DNA of 64,000 nucleotides from NCBI GenBank assembly GCA_964057225.1, contig OZ059899.1:3782001-3846000 (forward strand), given 5' to 3'. Source of the DNA: Auanema rhodensis. Its lineage: Eukaryota; Nematoda; Chromadorea; Rhabditida; Rhabditidae. The position numbers were made by a program, and so were the translations under genes. Below are positions 53,000 through 64,000 of this stretch, in pieces. The notes beneath the pieces were generated by a model. That model did not search any database. It saw only the letters and a program-made list of their open reading frames with translations, and was not told where the DNA came from. How positions within the stretch are numbered: position 1 is the stretch's first letter; each line of letters starts with the position of its first letter.

Positions 53000-55900
53000 A
53001 CTAATGCATCATTTTTCAAACGATCATAACTAATTTTTGTATTAAGCGTTTCTCAATGTAGTATAGTGCATTCGATGCGGATTTTTAAGCTGCGTCGATC
53101 TGTGTTATCAGATTTGCGCTAGCTTAAAAATGCACCGAGATATCAACTGATATAAGTTTACACTTATATCCTCGATTTTCACCCTGAAGAATTAATTTTT
53201 TCGTTGAATAACATTGTCCATCGTCTTTGCCTTGAAAAAAGGAATCTAAAAACTTCTACTTTTTGCTAAATTATTTTGAAATTTTTCGAAAAAATTTTTG
53301 TCAAAATGTTTTTGGAAGCAATGTTGAGTGTACATGGAAACTCAACATACACTAATGCATCATTTTTCAAACGATCATAACTAATTTTTGTATTAAGCGT
53401 TTATCAATGTAGTATAGTGCATTCGATGCGGATTTTTAAGCTGCGTCGATCTGTGTTATCAGATTTGCGCTAGCTTAAAAATGCACCGAGATATCAACTG
53501 ATATAAGTTCACACTTATATCCTCGATTTTCACCCTAAAGAATTAATTTTTTCGTTAAATAACATTGTCCATCGTCTTTGCCTTGAAAAAAGGAATCTAA
53601 AAACATCTACTTTTTGCTAAATTATTTTGAAATTTTTCGAAAAAATTTTTGTCAAAATGTTTTTGGAAGCAATGTTGAGTGTACATGGAAACTCAACATA
53701 CACTAATGCATCATTTTTCAAACGATCATAACTAATTTTTGTATTAAGCGTTCTTCCATGTAGTATAGTGCATTCGATGCGGATTTTTAAGCTGCGTCGA
53801 TCTGTGTTATCAGATTTGCGCTAGCTTAAAAATGTACCGAGATATCAACTGATATAAGTTCACACTTATATCCTCGATTTTCACCCTGAAGAATTAATTT
53901 TTTCGTTAAATAACATTGTCCATCGTCTTTGCCTTGAAAAAAGGAATCTAAAAACATCTACTTTTTGCTAAATTATTTTGAAATTTTTCGAAAAAATTGT
54001 TGTCAAAATGTTTTTGGAAGCAATGTTGAGTGTAAATGGAAACTCAACATACACTAATGCATCATTTTTCAAACGATCATAACTAATTTTTGTATTAAGC
54101 GTTTCTCAATGTAGTATAGTGCATTCGATGCGGATTTTTAAGCTGCGTCGATCTGTGTTATCAGATTTGCGCTAGCTTAAAAATGTACCGAGATATCAAC
54201 TGATATAAGTTCACACTTATATCCTCGATTTTCACCCTGAAGAATTAATTTTTTCGTTGAATAACATTGTCCATCGTCTTTGCCTTGAAAAAAGGAATCT
54301 AAAAACATCTACTTTTTGCTAAATTATTTTGAAATTTTTCGAAAAAATTTTTGTCAAAATGTTTTTGGAAGCAATGTTGAGTGTACATGGAAACTCAACA
54401 TACACTAATGCATCATTTTTCAAACGATCATAACTAATTTTTGTATTAAGCGTTTCTCAATGTAGTATAGTGCATTCGATGCGGATTTTTAAGCTACGTC
54501 GATCTGTGTTATCAGATTTGCGCTAGCTTAAAAATGCACCGAGATATCAACTGATATAAGTTTACACTTATATCCTCGATTTTCACCCTGAAGAATTAAT
54601 TTTTTCGTTGAATAACATTGTCCATCGTCTTTGCCTTGAAAAAAGGAATCTAAAAACATCTACTTTTTGCTAAATTATTTTGAAATTTTTCGAAAAAATT
54701 TTTGTCAAAATGTTTTTGGAAGCAATGTTGAGTGTACATGGAAACTCAACATACACTAATGCATCATTTTTCAAACGATCATAACTAATTTTTGTATTAA
54801 GCGTTTCTCAATGTAGTATAGTGCATTCGATGCGGATTTTTAAGCTGCGTCGATCTGTGTTATCAGATTTGCGCTAGCTTAAAAATGTACCGAGATATCA
54901 ACTGATATAAGTTCACACTTATATCCTCGATTTTCACCCTGAAGAATTAATTTTTTCGTTAAATAACATTGTCCATCGTCTTTGCCTTGAAAAAAGGAAT
55001 CTAAAAACATCTACTTTTTGCTAAATTATTTTGAAATTTTTCGAAAAAATTTTTGTCAAAATGTTTTTGGAAGCAATGTTGAGTGTACATGGAAACTCAA
55101 CATACACTAATGCATCATTTTTCAAACGATCATAACTAATTTTTGTATTAAGCGTTTCTCAATGTAGTATAGTGCATTCGATGCGGATTTTTAAGCTACG
55201 TCGATCTGTGTTATCAGATTTGCGCTAGCTTAAAAATGCACCGAGATATCAACTGATATAAGTTTACACTTATATCCTCGATTTTCACCCTGAAGAATTA
55301 ATTTTTTCGTTGAATAACATTGTCCATCGTCTTTGCCTTGAAAAAAGGAATCTAAAAACATCTACTTTTTGCTAAATTATTTTGAAATTTTTCGAAAAAA
55401 TTTTTGTCAAAATGTTTTTGGAAGCAATGTTGAGTGTACATGGAAACTCAACATACACTAATGCATCATTTTTCAAACGATCATAACTAATTTTTGTATT
55501 AAGCGTTTTTCAATGTAGTATAGTGCATTCGATGCGGATTTTTAAGCTGCGTCGATCTGTGTTATCAGATTTGCGCTAGCTTGAAAATGTACCGAGATAT
55601 CAACTGATATAAGTTCACACTTATATCCTCGATTTTCACCCTGAAGAATTAATTTTTTCGTTGAATAACATTGTCCATCGTCTTTGCCTTGAAAAAAGGA
55701 ATCTAAAAACATCTACTTTTTGCTAAATTATTTTGAAATTTTTCGAAAAAATTTTTGTCAAAATGTTTTTGGAAGCAATGTTGAGTGTACATGGAAACTC
55801 AACATACACTAATGCATCATTTTTCAAACGATCATAACTAATTTTTGTATTAAGCGTTTCTCAATGTAGTATAGTGCATTCGATGCGGATTTTTAAGCTG

Positions 55901-58264
55901 CGTCGATCTGTGTTATCAGATTTGCGCTAGCTTAAAAATGCACCGAGATATCAACTGATATAAGTTTAAACTTATATCCTCGATTTTCACCCTGAAGAAT
56001 TAATTTTTTCGTTAAATAACATTGTCCATCGTCATTGCCTTGAAAAAAGGAATCTAAAAACATCTACTTTTTGCTAAATTATTTTGAAATTTTTCGAAAA
56101 AATTTTTGTCAAAATGTTTTTGGAAGCAATGTTGAGTGTACATGGAAACTCAACATACACTAATGCATCATTTTTCAAACGATCATAACTAATTTTTGTA
56201 TTAAGCGTTTCTCAATGTAGTATAGTGCATTCGATGCGGATTTTTAAGCTACGTCGATCTGTGTTATCAGATTTGCGCTAGCTTAAAAATGCACCGAGAT
56301 ATCAACTGATATAAGTTTACACTTATATCCTCGATTTTCACCCTGAAGAATTAATTTTTTCGTTGAATAACATTGTCCATCGTCTTTGCCTTGAAAAAAG
56401 GAATCTAAAAACATCTACTTTTTGCTAAATTATTTTGAAATTTTTCGAAAAAATTTTTGTCAAAATGTTTTTGGAAGCAATGTTGAGTGTACATGGAAAC
56501 TCAACATACACTAATGCATCATTTTTCAAACGATCATAACTAATTTTTGTATTAAGCGTTTCTCAATGTAGTATAGTGCATTCGATGCGGATTTTTAAGC
56601 TGCGTCGATCTGTGTTATCAGATTTGCGCTAGCTTAAAAATGCACCGAGATATCAACTGATATAAGTTTAAACTTATATCCTCGATTTTCACCCTGAAGA
56701 ATTAATTTTTTCGTTAAATAACATTGTCCATCGTCTTTGCCTTGAAAAAAGGAATCTAAAAACATCTACTTTTTGCTAAATTATTTTGAAATTTTTCGAA
56801 AAAATTTTTGTCAAAATGTTTTTGGAAGCAATGTTGAGTGTACATGGAAACTCAACATACACTAATGCATCATTTTTCAAACGATCATAACTAATTTTTG
56901 TATTAAGCGTTTCTCAATGTAGTATAGTGCATTCGATGCGGATTTTTAAGCTACGTCGATCTGTGTTATCAGATTTGCGCTAGCTTAAAAATGCATTGAG
57001 ATATCAACTGATATAAGTTTACACTTATATCCTCGATTTTCACCCTGAAGAATTAATTTTTTCGTTGAATAACATTGTCCATCGTCTTTGCCTTGAAAAA
57101 AGGAATCTAAAAACATCTACTTTCTGCTAAATTATTTTGAAATTTTTCGAAAAAATTTTTGTCAAAATGTTTTTGGAAGCAATGTTGAGTGTACATGGAA
57201 ACTCAACATACACTAATGCATCATTTTTCAAACGATCATAACTAATTTTTGTATTAAGCGTTTCTCAATGTAGTATAGTGCATTCGATGCGGATTTTTAA
57301 GCTACGTCGATCTGTGTTATCAGATTTGCGCTAGCTTAAAAATGCACCGAGATATCAACTGATATAAGTTTACACTTATATCCTCGATTTTCACCCTGAA
57401 GAATTAATTTTTTCGTTGAATAACATTGTCCATCGTCTTTGCCTTGAAAAAAGGAATCTAAAAACATCTACTTTTTGCTAAATTATTTTGAAATTTTTCG
57501 AAAAAATTTTTGTCAAAATGTTTTTGGAAGCAATGTTGAGTGTACATGGAAACTCAACATACACTAATGCATCATTTTTCAAACGATCATAACTAATTTT
57601 TGTATTAAGCGTTTCTCAATGTAGTATAGTGCATTCGATGCGGATTTTTAAGCTGCGTCGATCTGTGTTATCAGATTTGCGCTAGCTTAAAAATGCACCG
57701 AGATATCAACTGATATAAGTTTACACTTATATCCTCGATTTTCACCCTGAAGAATTAATTTTTTCGTTGAATAACATTGTCCATCGTCTTTGCCTTGAAA
57801 AAAGGAATCCAAAAACTTCTACTTTTTGCTAAATTATTTTAAAATTTTTCGAAAAAATTTTTGTCAAAATGTTTTTGGAAGCAATGTTGAGTGTACATGG
57901 AAACTCAACATACACTAATGCATCATTTTTCAAACGATCATAACTAATTTTTGTATTAAGCGTTTCTCAATGTAGTATAGTGCATTCGATGCGGATTTTT
58001 AAGCTGCGTCGATCTGTGTTATCAGATTTGCGCTAGCTTAAAAATGCACCGAGATATCAACTGATATAAGTTCACACTTATATCCTCGATTTTCACCCTA
58101 AAGAATTAATTTTTTCGTTGAATAACATTGTCCATCGTCTTTGCCTTGAAAAAAGGAATCTAAAAACATCTACTTTTTGCTAAATTATTTTGAAATTTTT
58201 CGAAAAAATTTTTGTCAAAATGTTTTTGGAAGCAATGTTGAGTGTACATGGAAACTCAACATAC

Positions 58265-59668
58265 ACTAATGCATCATTTTTCAAACGATCATAACTAATT
58301 TTTGTATTAAGCGTTTCTCAATGTAGTATAGTGCATTCGATGCGGATTTCTAAGCTGCGTCGATCTGTGTTATCAGATTTGCGCTAGCTTAAAAATGCAC
58401 CGAGATATCAACTGATATAAGTTTAAACTTATATCCTCGATTTTCATCCTGAAGAATTAATTTTTTCGTTAAATAACATTGTCCATCGTCTTTGCCTTGA
58501 AAAAAGGAATCTAAAAACATCTACTTTTTGCTAAATTATTTTGAAATTTTTCGAAAAAATTTTTGTCAAAATGTTTTTGGAAGCAATGTTGAGTGTACAT
58601 GGAAACTCAACATACACTAATGCATCATTTTTCAAACGATCATAACTAATTTTTGTATTAAGCGTTCTTCCATGTAGTATAGTGCATTCGATGCGGATTT
58701 TTAAGCTGCGTCGATCTGTGTTATCAGATTTGCGCTAGCTTAAAAATGTACCGAGATATCAACTGATATAAGTTCACACTTATATCCTCGATTTTCACCC
58801 TGAAGAATTAATTTTTTCGTTGAATAACATTGTCCATCGTCTTTGCCTTGAAAAAAGGAATCTAAAAACATCTACTTTTTGCTAAATTATTTTGAAATTT
58901 TTCGAAAAAATTTTTGTCAAAATGTTTTTGGAAGCAATGTTGAGTGTACATGGAAACTCAACATACACTAATGCATCATTTTTCAAACGATCATAACTAA
59001 TTTTTGTATTAAGCGTTTCTCAATGTAGTATAGTGCATTCGATGCGGATTTCTAAGCTGCGTCGATCTGTGTTATCAGATTTGCGCTAGCTTAAAAATGC
59101 ACCGAGATATCAACTGATATAAGTTTAAACTTATATCCTCGATTTTCATCCTGAAGAATTAATTTTTTCGTTAAATAACATTGTCCATCGTCTTTGCCTT
59201 GAAAAAAGGAATCTAAAAACATCTACTTTTTGCTAAATTATTTTGAAATTTTTCGAAAAAATTTTTGTCAAAATGTTTTTGGAAGCAATGTTGAGTGTAC
59301 ATGGAAACTCAACATACACTAATGCATCATTTTTCAAACGATCATAACTAATTTTTGTATTAAGCGTTCTTCCATGTAGTATAGTGCATTCGATGCGGAT
59401 TTTTAAGCTGCGTCGATCTGTGTTATCAGATTTGCGCTAGCTTAAAAATGTACCGAGATATCAACTGATATAAGTTCACACTTATATCCTCGATTTTCAC
59501 CCTGAAGAATTAATTTTTTCGTTGAATAACATTGTCCATCGTCTTTGCCTTGAAAAAAGGAATCTAAAAACATCTACTTTTTGCTAAATTATTTTGAAAT
59601 TTTTCGAAAAAATTTTTGTCAAAATGTTTTTGGAAGCAATGTTGAGTGTACATGGAAACTCAATATAC
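58265..59668 (+). repeat. Tandem duplication of a two-monomer unit
   Basis: A monomer with GGATTTCTAAG, TTTAAAC and TTTCATCCTG is followed by one with TTCCATG and GTACCG. The pair is repeated at exactly 702 bp (58342 and 59044). The second pair ends in CAATATAC rather than CAACATAC. Confidence 0.88.
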
Positions 59669-60721
59669 ACTAATGCATCATTTTTCAAACGATCATAACT
59701 AATTTTTGTATTAAGCGTTTCTCAATGTAGTATAGTGCATTCGATGCGGATTTTTAAGCTACGTCGATCTGTGTTATCAGATTTGCGCTAGCTTAAAAAT
59801 GCACCGAGATATCAACTGATATAAGTTTACACTTATATCCTCGATTTTCACCCTGAAGAATTAATTTTTTCGTTGAATAACATTGTTCATCGTCTTTGCC
59901 TTGAAAAAAGGAATCTAAAAACATCTACTTTTTGCTAAATTATTTTGAAATTTTTCGAAAAAATTTTTGTCAAAATGTTTTTGGAAGCAATGTTGAGTGT
60001 ACATGGAAACTCAACATACACTAATGCATCATTTTTCAAACGATCATAACTAATTTTTGTATTAAGCGTTTCTCAATGTAGTATAGTGCATTCGATGCGG
60101 ATTTTTAAGCTACGTCGATCTGTGTTATCAGATTTGCGCTAGCTTAAAAATGCACCGAGATATCAACTGATATAAGTTTACACTTATATCCTCGATTTTC
60201 ACCCTGAAGAATTAATTTTTTCGTTGAATAACATTGTTCATCGTCTTTGCCTTGAAAAAAGGAATCTAAAAACATCTACTTTTTGCTAAATTATTTTGAA
60301 ATTTTTCGAAAAAATTTTTGTCAAAATGTTTTTGGAAGCAATGTTGAGTGTACATGGAAACTCAACATACACTAATGCATCATTTTTCAAACGATCATAA
60401 CTAATTTTTGTATTAAGCGTTTCTCAATGTAGTATAGTGCATTCGATGCGGATTTTTAAGCTACGTCGATCTGTGTTATCAGATTTGCGCTAGCTTAAAA
60501 ATGCACCGAGATATCAACTGATATAAGTTTACACTTATATCCTCGATTTTCACCCTGAAGAATTAATTTTTTCGTTGAATAACATTGTCCATCGTCTTTG
60601 CCTTGAAAAAAGGAATCTAAAAACATCTACTTTTTGCTAAATTATTTTGAAATTTTTCGAAAAAATTTTTGTCAAAATGTTTTTGGAAGCAATGTTGAGT
60701 GTACATGGAAACTCAACATAC

Positions 60722-61072
60722 ACTAATGCATCATTTTTCAAACGATCATAACTAATTTTTGTATTAAGCGTTTCTCAATGTAGTATAGTGCATTCGATGC
60801 GGATTTTTAAGCTGCGTCGATCTGTGTTATCAGATTTGCGCTAGCTTAAAAATGCACCGAGATATCAACTGATATAAGTTTACACTTATATCCTCGATTT
60901 TACCCTGAAGAATTAATTTTTTCGTTGAATAACATTGTCCATCGTCTTTGCCTTGAAAAAAAGGAATCCAAAAACTTCTACTTTTTGCTAAATTATTTTG
61001 AAATTTTTCGAAAAAATTTTTGTCAAAATGTTTTTGGAAGCAATGTTGAGTGTACATGGAAACTCAACATAC
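60722..61072 (+). repeat. 351-bp monomer with compensating 1-bp indels
   Basis: GATTTTACCC near 60896-60904 lacks the C present in other copies, and the A-run after CCTTG at about 60956-60962 has seven A instead of six. The two changes cancel, so monomer length is kept. The monomer also shares ATCCAAAAACTTCT with the copy at 57563. Confidence 0.85.
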
Positions 61073-62827
61073 ACTAATGCATCATTTTTCAAACAATCAT
61101 AACTAATTTTTGTATTAAGCGTTCTTCCATGTAGTATAGTGCATTCGATGCGGATTTTTAAGCTGCGTCGATCTGTGTTATCAGATTTGCGCTAGCTTAA
61201 AAATGCACCGAGATATCAACTGATATAAGTTTACACTTATATCCTCGATTTTCACCCTGAAGAAATAATTTTTTCGTTGAATAACATTGTCCATCGTCTT
61301 TGCCTTGAAAAAAGGAATCTAAAAACATCTACTTTTTGCTAAATTATTTTGAAATTTTTCGAAAAAATTTTTGTCAAAATGTTTTTGGAAGCAATGTTGA
61401 GTGTACATGGAAACTCAACATACACTAATGCATCATTTTTCAAACGATCATAACTAATTTTTGTATTAAGCGTTTCTCAATGTAGTATAGTGCATTCGAT
61501 GCGGATTTTTAAGCTGCGTCGATCTGTGTTATCAGATTTGCGCTAGCTTAAAAATGCACCGAGATATCAACTGATATAAGTTTACACTTATATCCTCGAT
61601 TTTCACCCTGAAGAAATAATTTTTTCGTTGAATAACATTGTCCATCGTCTTTGCCTTGAAAAAAGGAATCTAAAAACATCTACTTTTTGCTAAATTATTT
61701 TGAAATTTTTCGAAAAAATTTTTGTCAAAATGTTTTTGGAAGCAATGTTGAGTGTACATGGAAACTCAACATACACTAATGCATCATTTTTCAAACGATC
61801 ATAACTAATTTTTGTATTAAGCGTTTCTCAATGTAGTATAGTGCATTCGATGCGGATTTTTAAGCTGCGTCGATCTGTGTTATCAGATTTGCGCTAGCTT
61901 AAAAATGCACCGAGATATCAACTGATATAAGTTTAAACTTATATCCTCGATTTTCATCCTGAAGAATTAATTTTTTCGTTAAATAACATTGTCCATCGTC
62001 TTTGCCTTGAAAAAAGGAATCTAAAAACATCTACTTTTTGCTAAATTATTTTGAAATTTTTCGAAAAAATTTTTGTCAAAATGTTTTTGGAAGCAATGTT
62101 GAGTGTACATGGAAACTCAACATACACTAATGCATCATTTTTCAAACGATCATAACTAATTTTTGTATTAAGCGTTTCTCAATGTAGTATAGTGCATTCG
62201 ATGCGGATTTTTAAGCTGCGTCGATCTGTGTTATCAGATTTGCGCTAGCTTAAAAATGCACCGAGATATCAACTGATATAAGTTCACACTTATATCCTCG
62301 ATTTTCACCCTGAAGAAATAATTTTTTCGTTGAATAACATTGTCCATCGTCTTTGCCTTGAAAAAAGGAATCTAAAAACATCTACTTTTTGCTAAATTAT
62401 TTTGAAATTTTTCGAAAAAATTTTTGTCAAAATGTTTTTGGAAGCAATGTTGAGTGTACATGGAAACTCAACATACACTAATGCATCATTTTTCAAACGA
62501 TCATAACTAATTTTTGTATTAAGCGTTTCTCAATGTAGTATAGTGCATTCGATGCGGATTTTCAAGCTGCGTCGATCTGTGTTATCAGATTTGCGCTAGC
62601 TTAAAAATGCACCGAGATATCAACTGATATAAGTTTACACTTATATCCTCGATTTTCACCCTGAAGAATTAATTTTTTCGTTAATTAACATTGTCCATCG
62701 TCTTTGCCTTGAAAAAAGGAATCTAAAAACATCTACTTTTTGCTAAATTATTTTGAAATTTTTCGAAAAAATTTTTGTCAAAATGTTTTTGGAAGCAATG
62801 TTGAGTGTACATGGAAACTCAACATAC

Positions 62828-63880
62828 ACTAATGCATCATTTTTCAAACGATCATAACTAATTTTTGTATTAAGCGTTTCTCAATGTAGTATAGTGCATT
62901 CGATGCGGATTTTTAAGCTGCGTCGATCTGTGTTATCAGATTTGCGCTAGCTTAAAAATGCACCGAGATATCAACTGATATAAGTTCACAATTATATCCT
63001 CGATTTTCACCCTGAAGAATTAATTTTTTCGTTGAATAACATTGTCCATCGTCTTTGCCTTGAAAAAAGGAATCTAAAAACATCTACTTTTTGCTAAATT
63101 ATTTTGAAATTTTTCGAAAAAATTTTTGTCAAAATGTTTTTGGAAGCAATGTTGAGTGTACATGGAAACTCAACATACACTAATGCATCATTTTTCAAAC
63201 GATCATAACTAATTTTTGTATTAAGCGTTTCTCAATGTAGTATAGTGCATTCGATGCGGATTTTTAACCTACGTCGATCTGTGTTATCAGATTTGCGCTA
63301 GCTTAAAAATGCACCGAGATATCAACTGATATAAGTTCACAATTATATCCTCGATTTTCACCCTGAAGAATTAATTTTTTCGTTGAATAACATTGTCCAT
63401 CGTCTTTGCCTTGAAAAAAGGAATCTAAAAACATCTACTTTTTGCTAAATTATTTTGAAATTTTTCGAAAAAATTTTTGTCAAAATGTTTTTGGAAGCAA
63501 TGTTGAGTGTACATGGAAACTCAACATACACTAATGCATCATTTTTCAAACGATCATAACTAATTTTTGTATTAAGCGTTTCTCAATGTAGTATAGTGCA
63601 TTCGATGCGGATTTTTAACCTACGTCGATCTGTGTTATCAGATTTGCGCTAGCTTAAAAATGCACCGAGATATCAACTGATATAAGTTTACACTTATATC
63701 CTCGATTTTCACCCTGAAGAATTAATTTTTTCGTTGAATTACATTGTCCATCGTCTTTGCCTTGAAAAAAGGAATCTAAAAACATCTACTTTTTGCTAAA
63801 TTATTTTGAAATTTTTCGAAAAAATTTTTGTCAAAATGTTTTTGGAAGCAATGTTGAGTGTACATGGAAACTCAACATAC
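62828..63880 (+). repeat. Three-monomer distal variant group
   Basis: The first two monomers share CACAATTATATC, which breaks dyad B, and the second and third share TTTTTAACCTACG. The overlapping sharing pattern suggests staggered local copying. The third also has GAATTACATTG near 63737. Confidence 0.75.
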
Positions 63881-64000
63881 ACTAATGCATCATTTTTCAA
63901 ACGATCATAACTAATTTTTGTATTAAGCGTTTCTCAATGTAGTATAGTGCATTCGATGCGGATTTTTAAGCTGCGTCGATCTGTGTTATCAGATTTGCGC
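63881..64000 (+). repeat. Truncated final monomer (window edge)
   Basis: The first 120 bp of a monomer of ordinary type (TATTAAG, TTCTCAATG, CTGCG). It is cut by the window end, not by a biological boundary, so the array continues. Confidence 0.97.

Larger units (their letters stand above)
1..64000. repeat. 351-bp satellite DNA array, 182 full monomers plus a partial
   Basis: The same 351-bp unit repeats head to tail across the whole window. Anchoring on 'actaatgc' gives starts at 1, 352, 703, 1054 and so on to 63881, a total displacement of 63880 bp, which is 182 x 351 minus 2. Neighbouring monomers differ at only a handful of sites, so they are closely similar (exact identity not computed). 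Every copy I anchored reads in the same direction. Nothing interrupts the array, so all stretches without a gene are this repeat. The consensus is about 31% G+C. The long regular array is typical of heterochromatic satellite DNA; centromeric, pericentromeric or subtelomeric location cannot be decided because neither edge lies in the window. I do not recognise the family. Confidence 0.99.

Noticed and set aside
1-64000. CRISPR array
   Set aside because: Repeats and spacers are not distinguishable: the whole 351-bp unit is repeated with only scattered substitutions, so there are no short repeats separated by unique spacers.
1-64000. Ribosomal RNA gene spacer, 5S rRNA cluster or tRNA-derived repeat
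   Set aside because: No conserved rRNA segment, tRNA cloverleaf or A/B-box pair is recognisable within the monomer on either strand.
1-64000. A hidden mobile element, integrated virus or gene system within the array
   Set aside because: Monomer phase is continuous through the whole window, with only two single-base shifts. There is no room for inserted sequence, and no target-site duplications or terminal repeats are visible.

Overview
The window is one uninterrupted head-to-tail satellite DNA array. A single AT-rich unit of 351 bp (about 31% G+C in the consensus, counted by hand) repeats from base 1 to base 64000: 182 complete monomers followed by the first 120 bp of a 183rd. Every monomer I anchored lies on the same strand and in the same phase. 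There is no unique sequence, no recognisable gene, no RNA gene, no transposon insertion, no CRISPR array and no inversion. Every open frame is under about 80 codons and recurs as a shadow of the repeat.

A megasatellite-like array this regular points to eukaryotic constitutive heterochromatin (pericentromeric, centromeric or subtelomeric). The AT-rich composition, absence of CpG depletion and long monomer of roughly two nucleosome lengths would fit an invertebrate such as an insect, but I do not recognise the family and cannot name a species. Monomer coordinates below take 'actaatgcat' at base 1 as position 1. Monomer n starts at 1+351(n-1), minus 1 from monomer 27 (after a 350-bp monomer at 8776-9125) and minus 2 from monomer 94 (after another at 32292-32641).

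Layout by variant content: (i) 1-16 kb, mixed monomers, many with a TTAAAAC variant near position 247, with duplicated blocks at shifts of 19, 8, 4 and 2 monomers; (ii) 16-24.6 kb, an irregular higher-order repeat opened by a monomer with AAAACG instead of CAAACG near position 19, in runs of 4, 8 and 6 monomers; (iii) 24.6-30.2 kb, a nearly exact tandem duplication of an 8-monomer (2808 bp) block that itself contains four near-identical monomers; (iv) 30-39 kb, mixed monomers including a copy of the 29.1-30.9 kb block 14 monomers later, and one recent single-monomer duplication; (v) 39-45 kb, 4- and 6-monomer blocks; (vi) 45.3-53 kb, a loosely alternating A/B dimer pattern (about 702 bp); (vii) 53-64 kb, mixed A- and B-type monomers, including an 8-copy-per-window subtype whose central dyad has become a perfect 22-bp palindrome.

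Each monomer carries two hairpin-capable dyads (positions 150-171 and 322-349), an A-tract-rich segment with tracts near helical spacing (236-314), a weak half-match to a CENP-B box (200-216) and 12 CpG sites. No genes work together here. The biology is that of a tandem array evolving by unequal exchange or gene conversion, with a structural or chromatin role possible but unproven.
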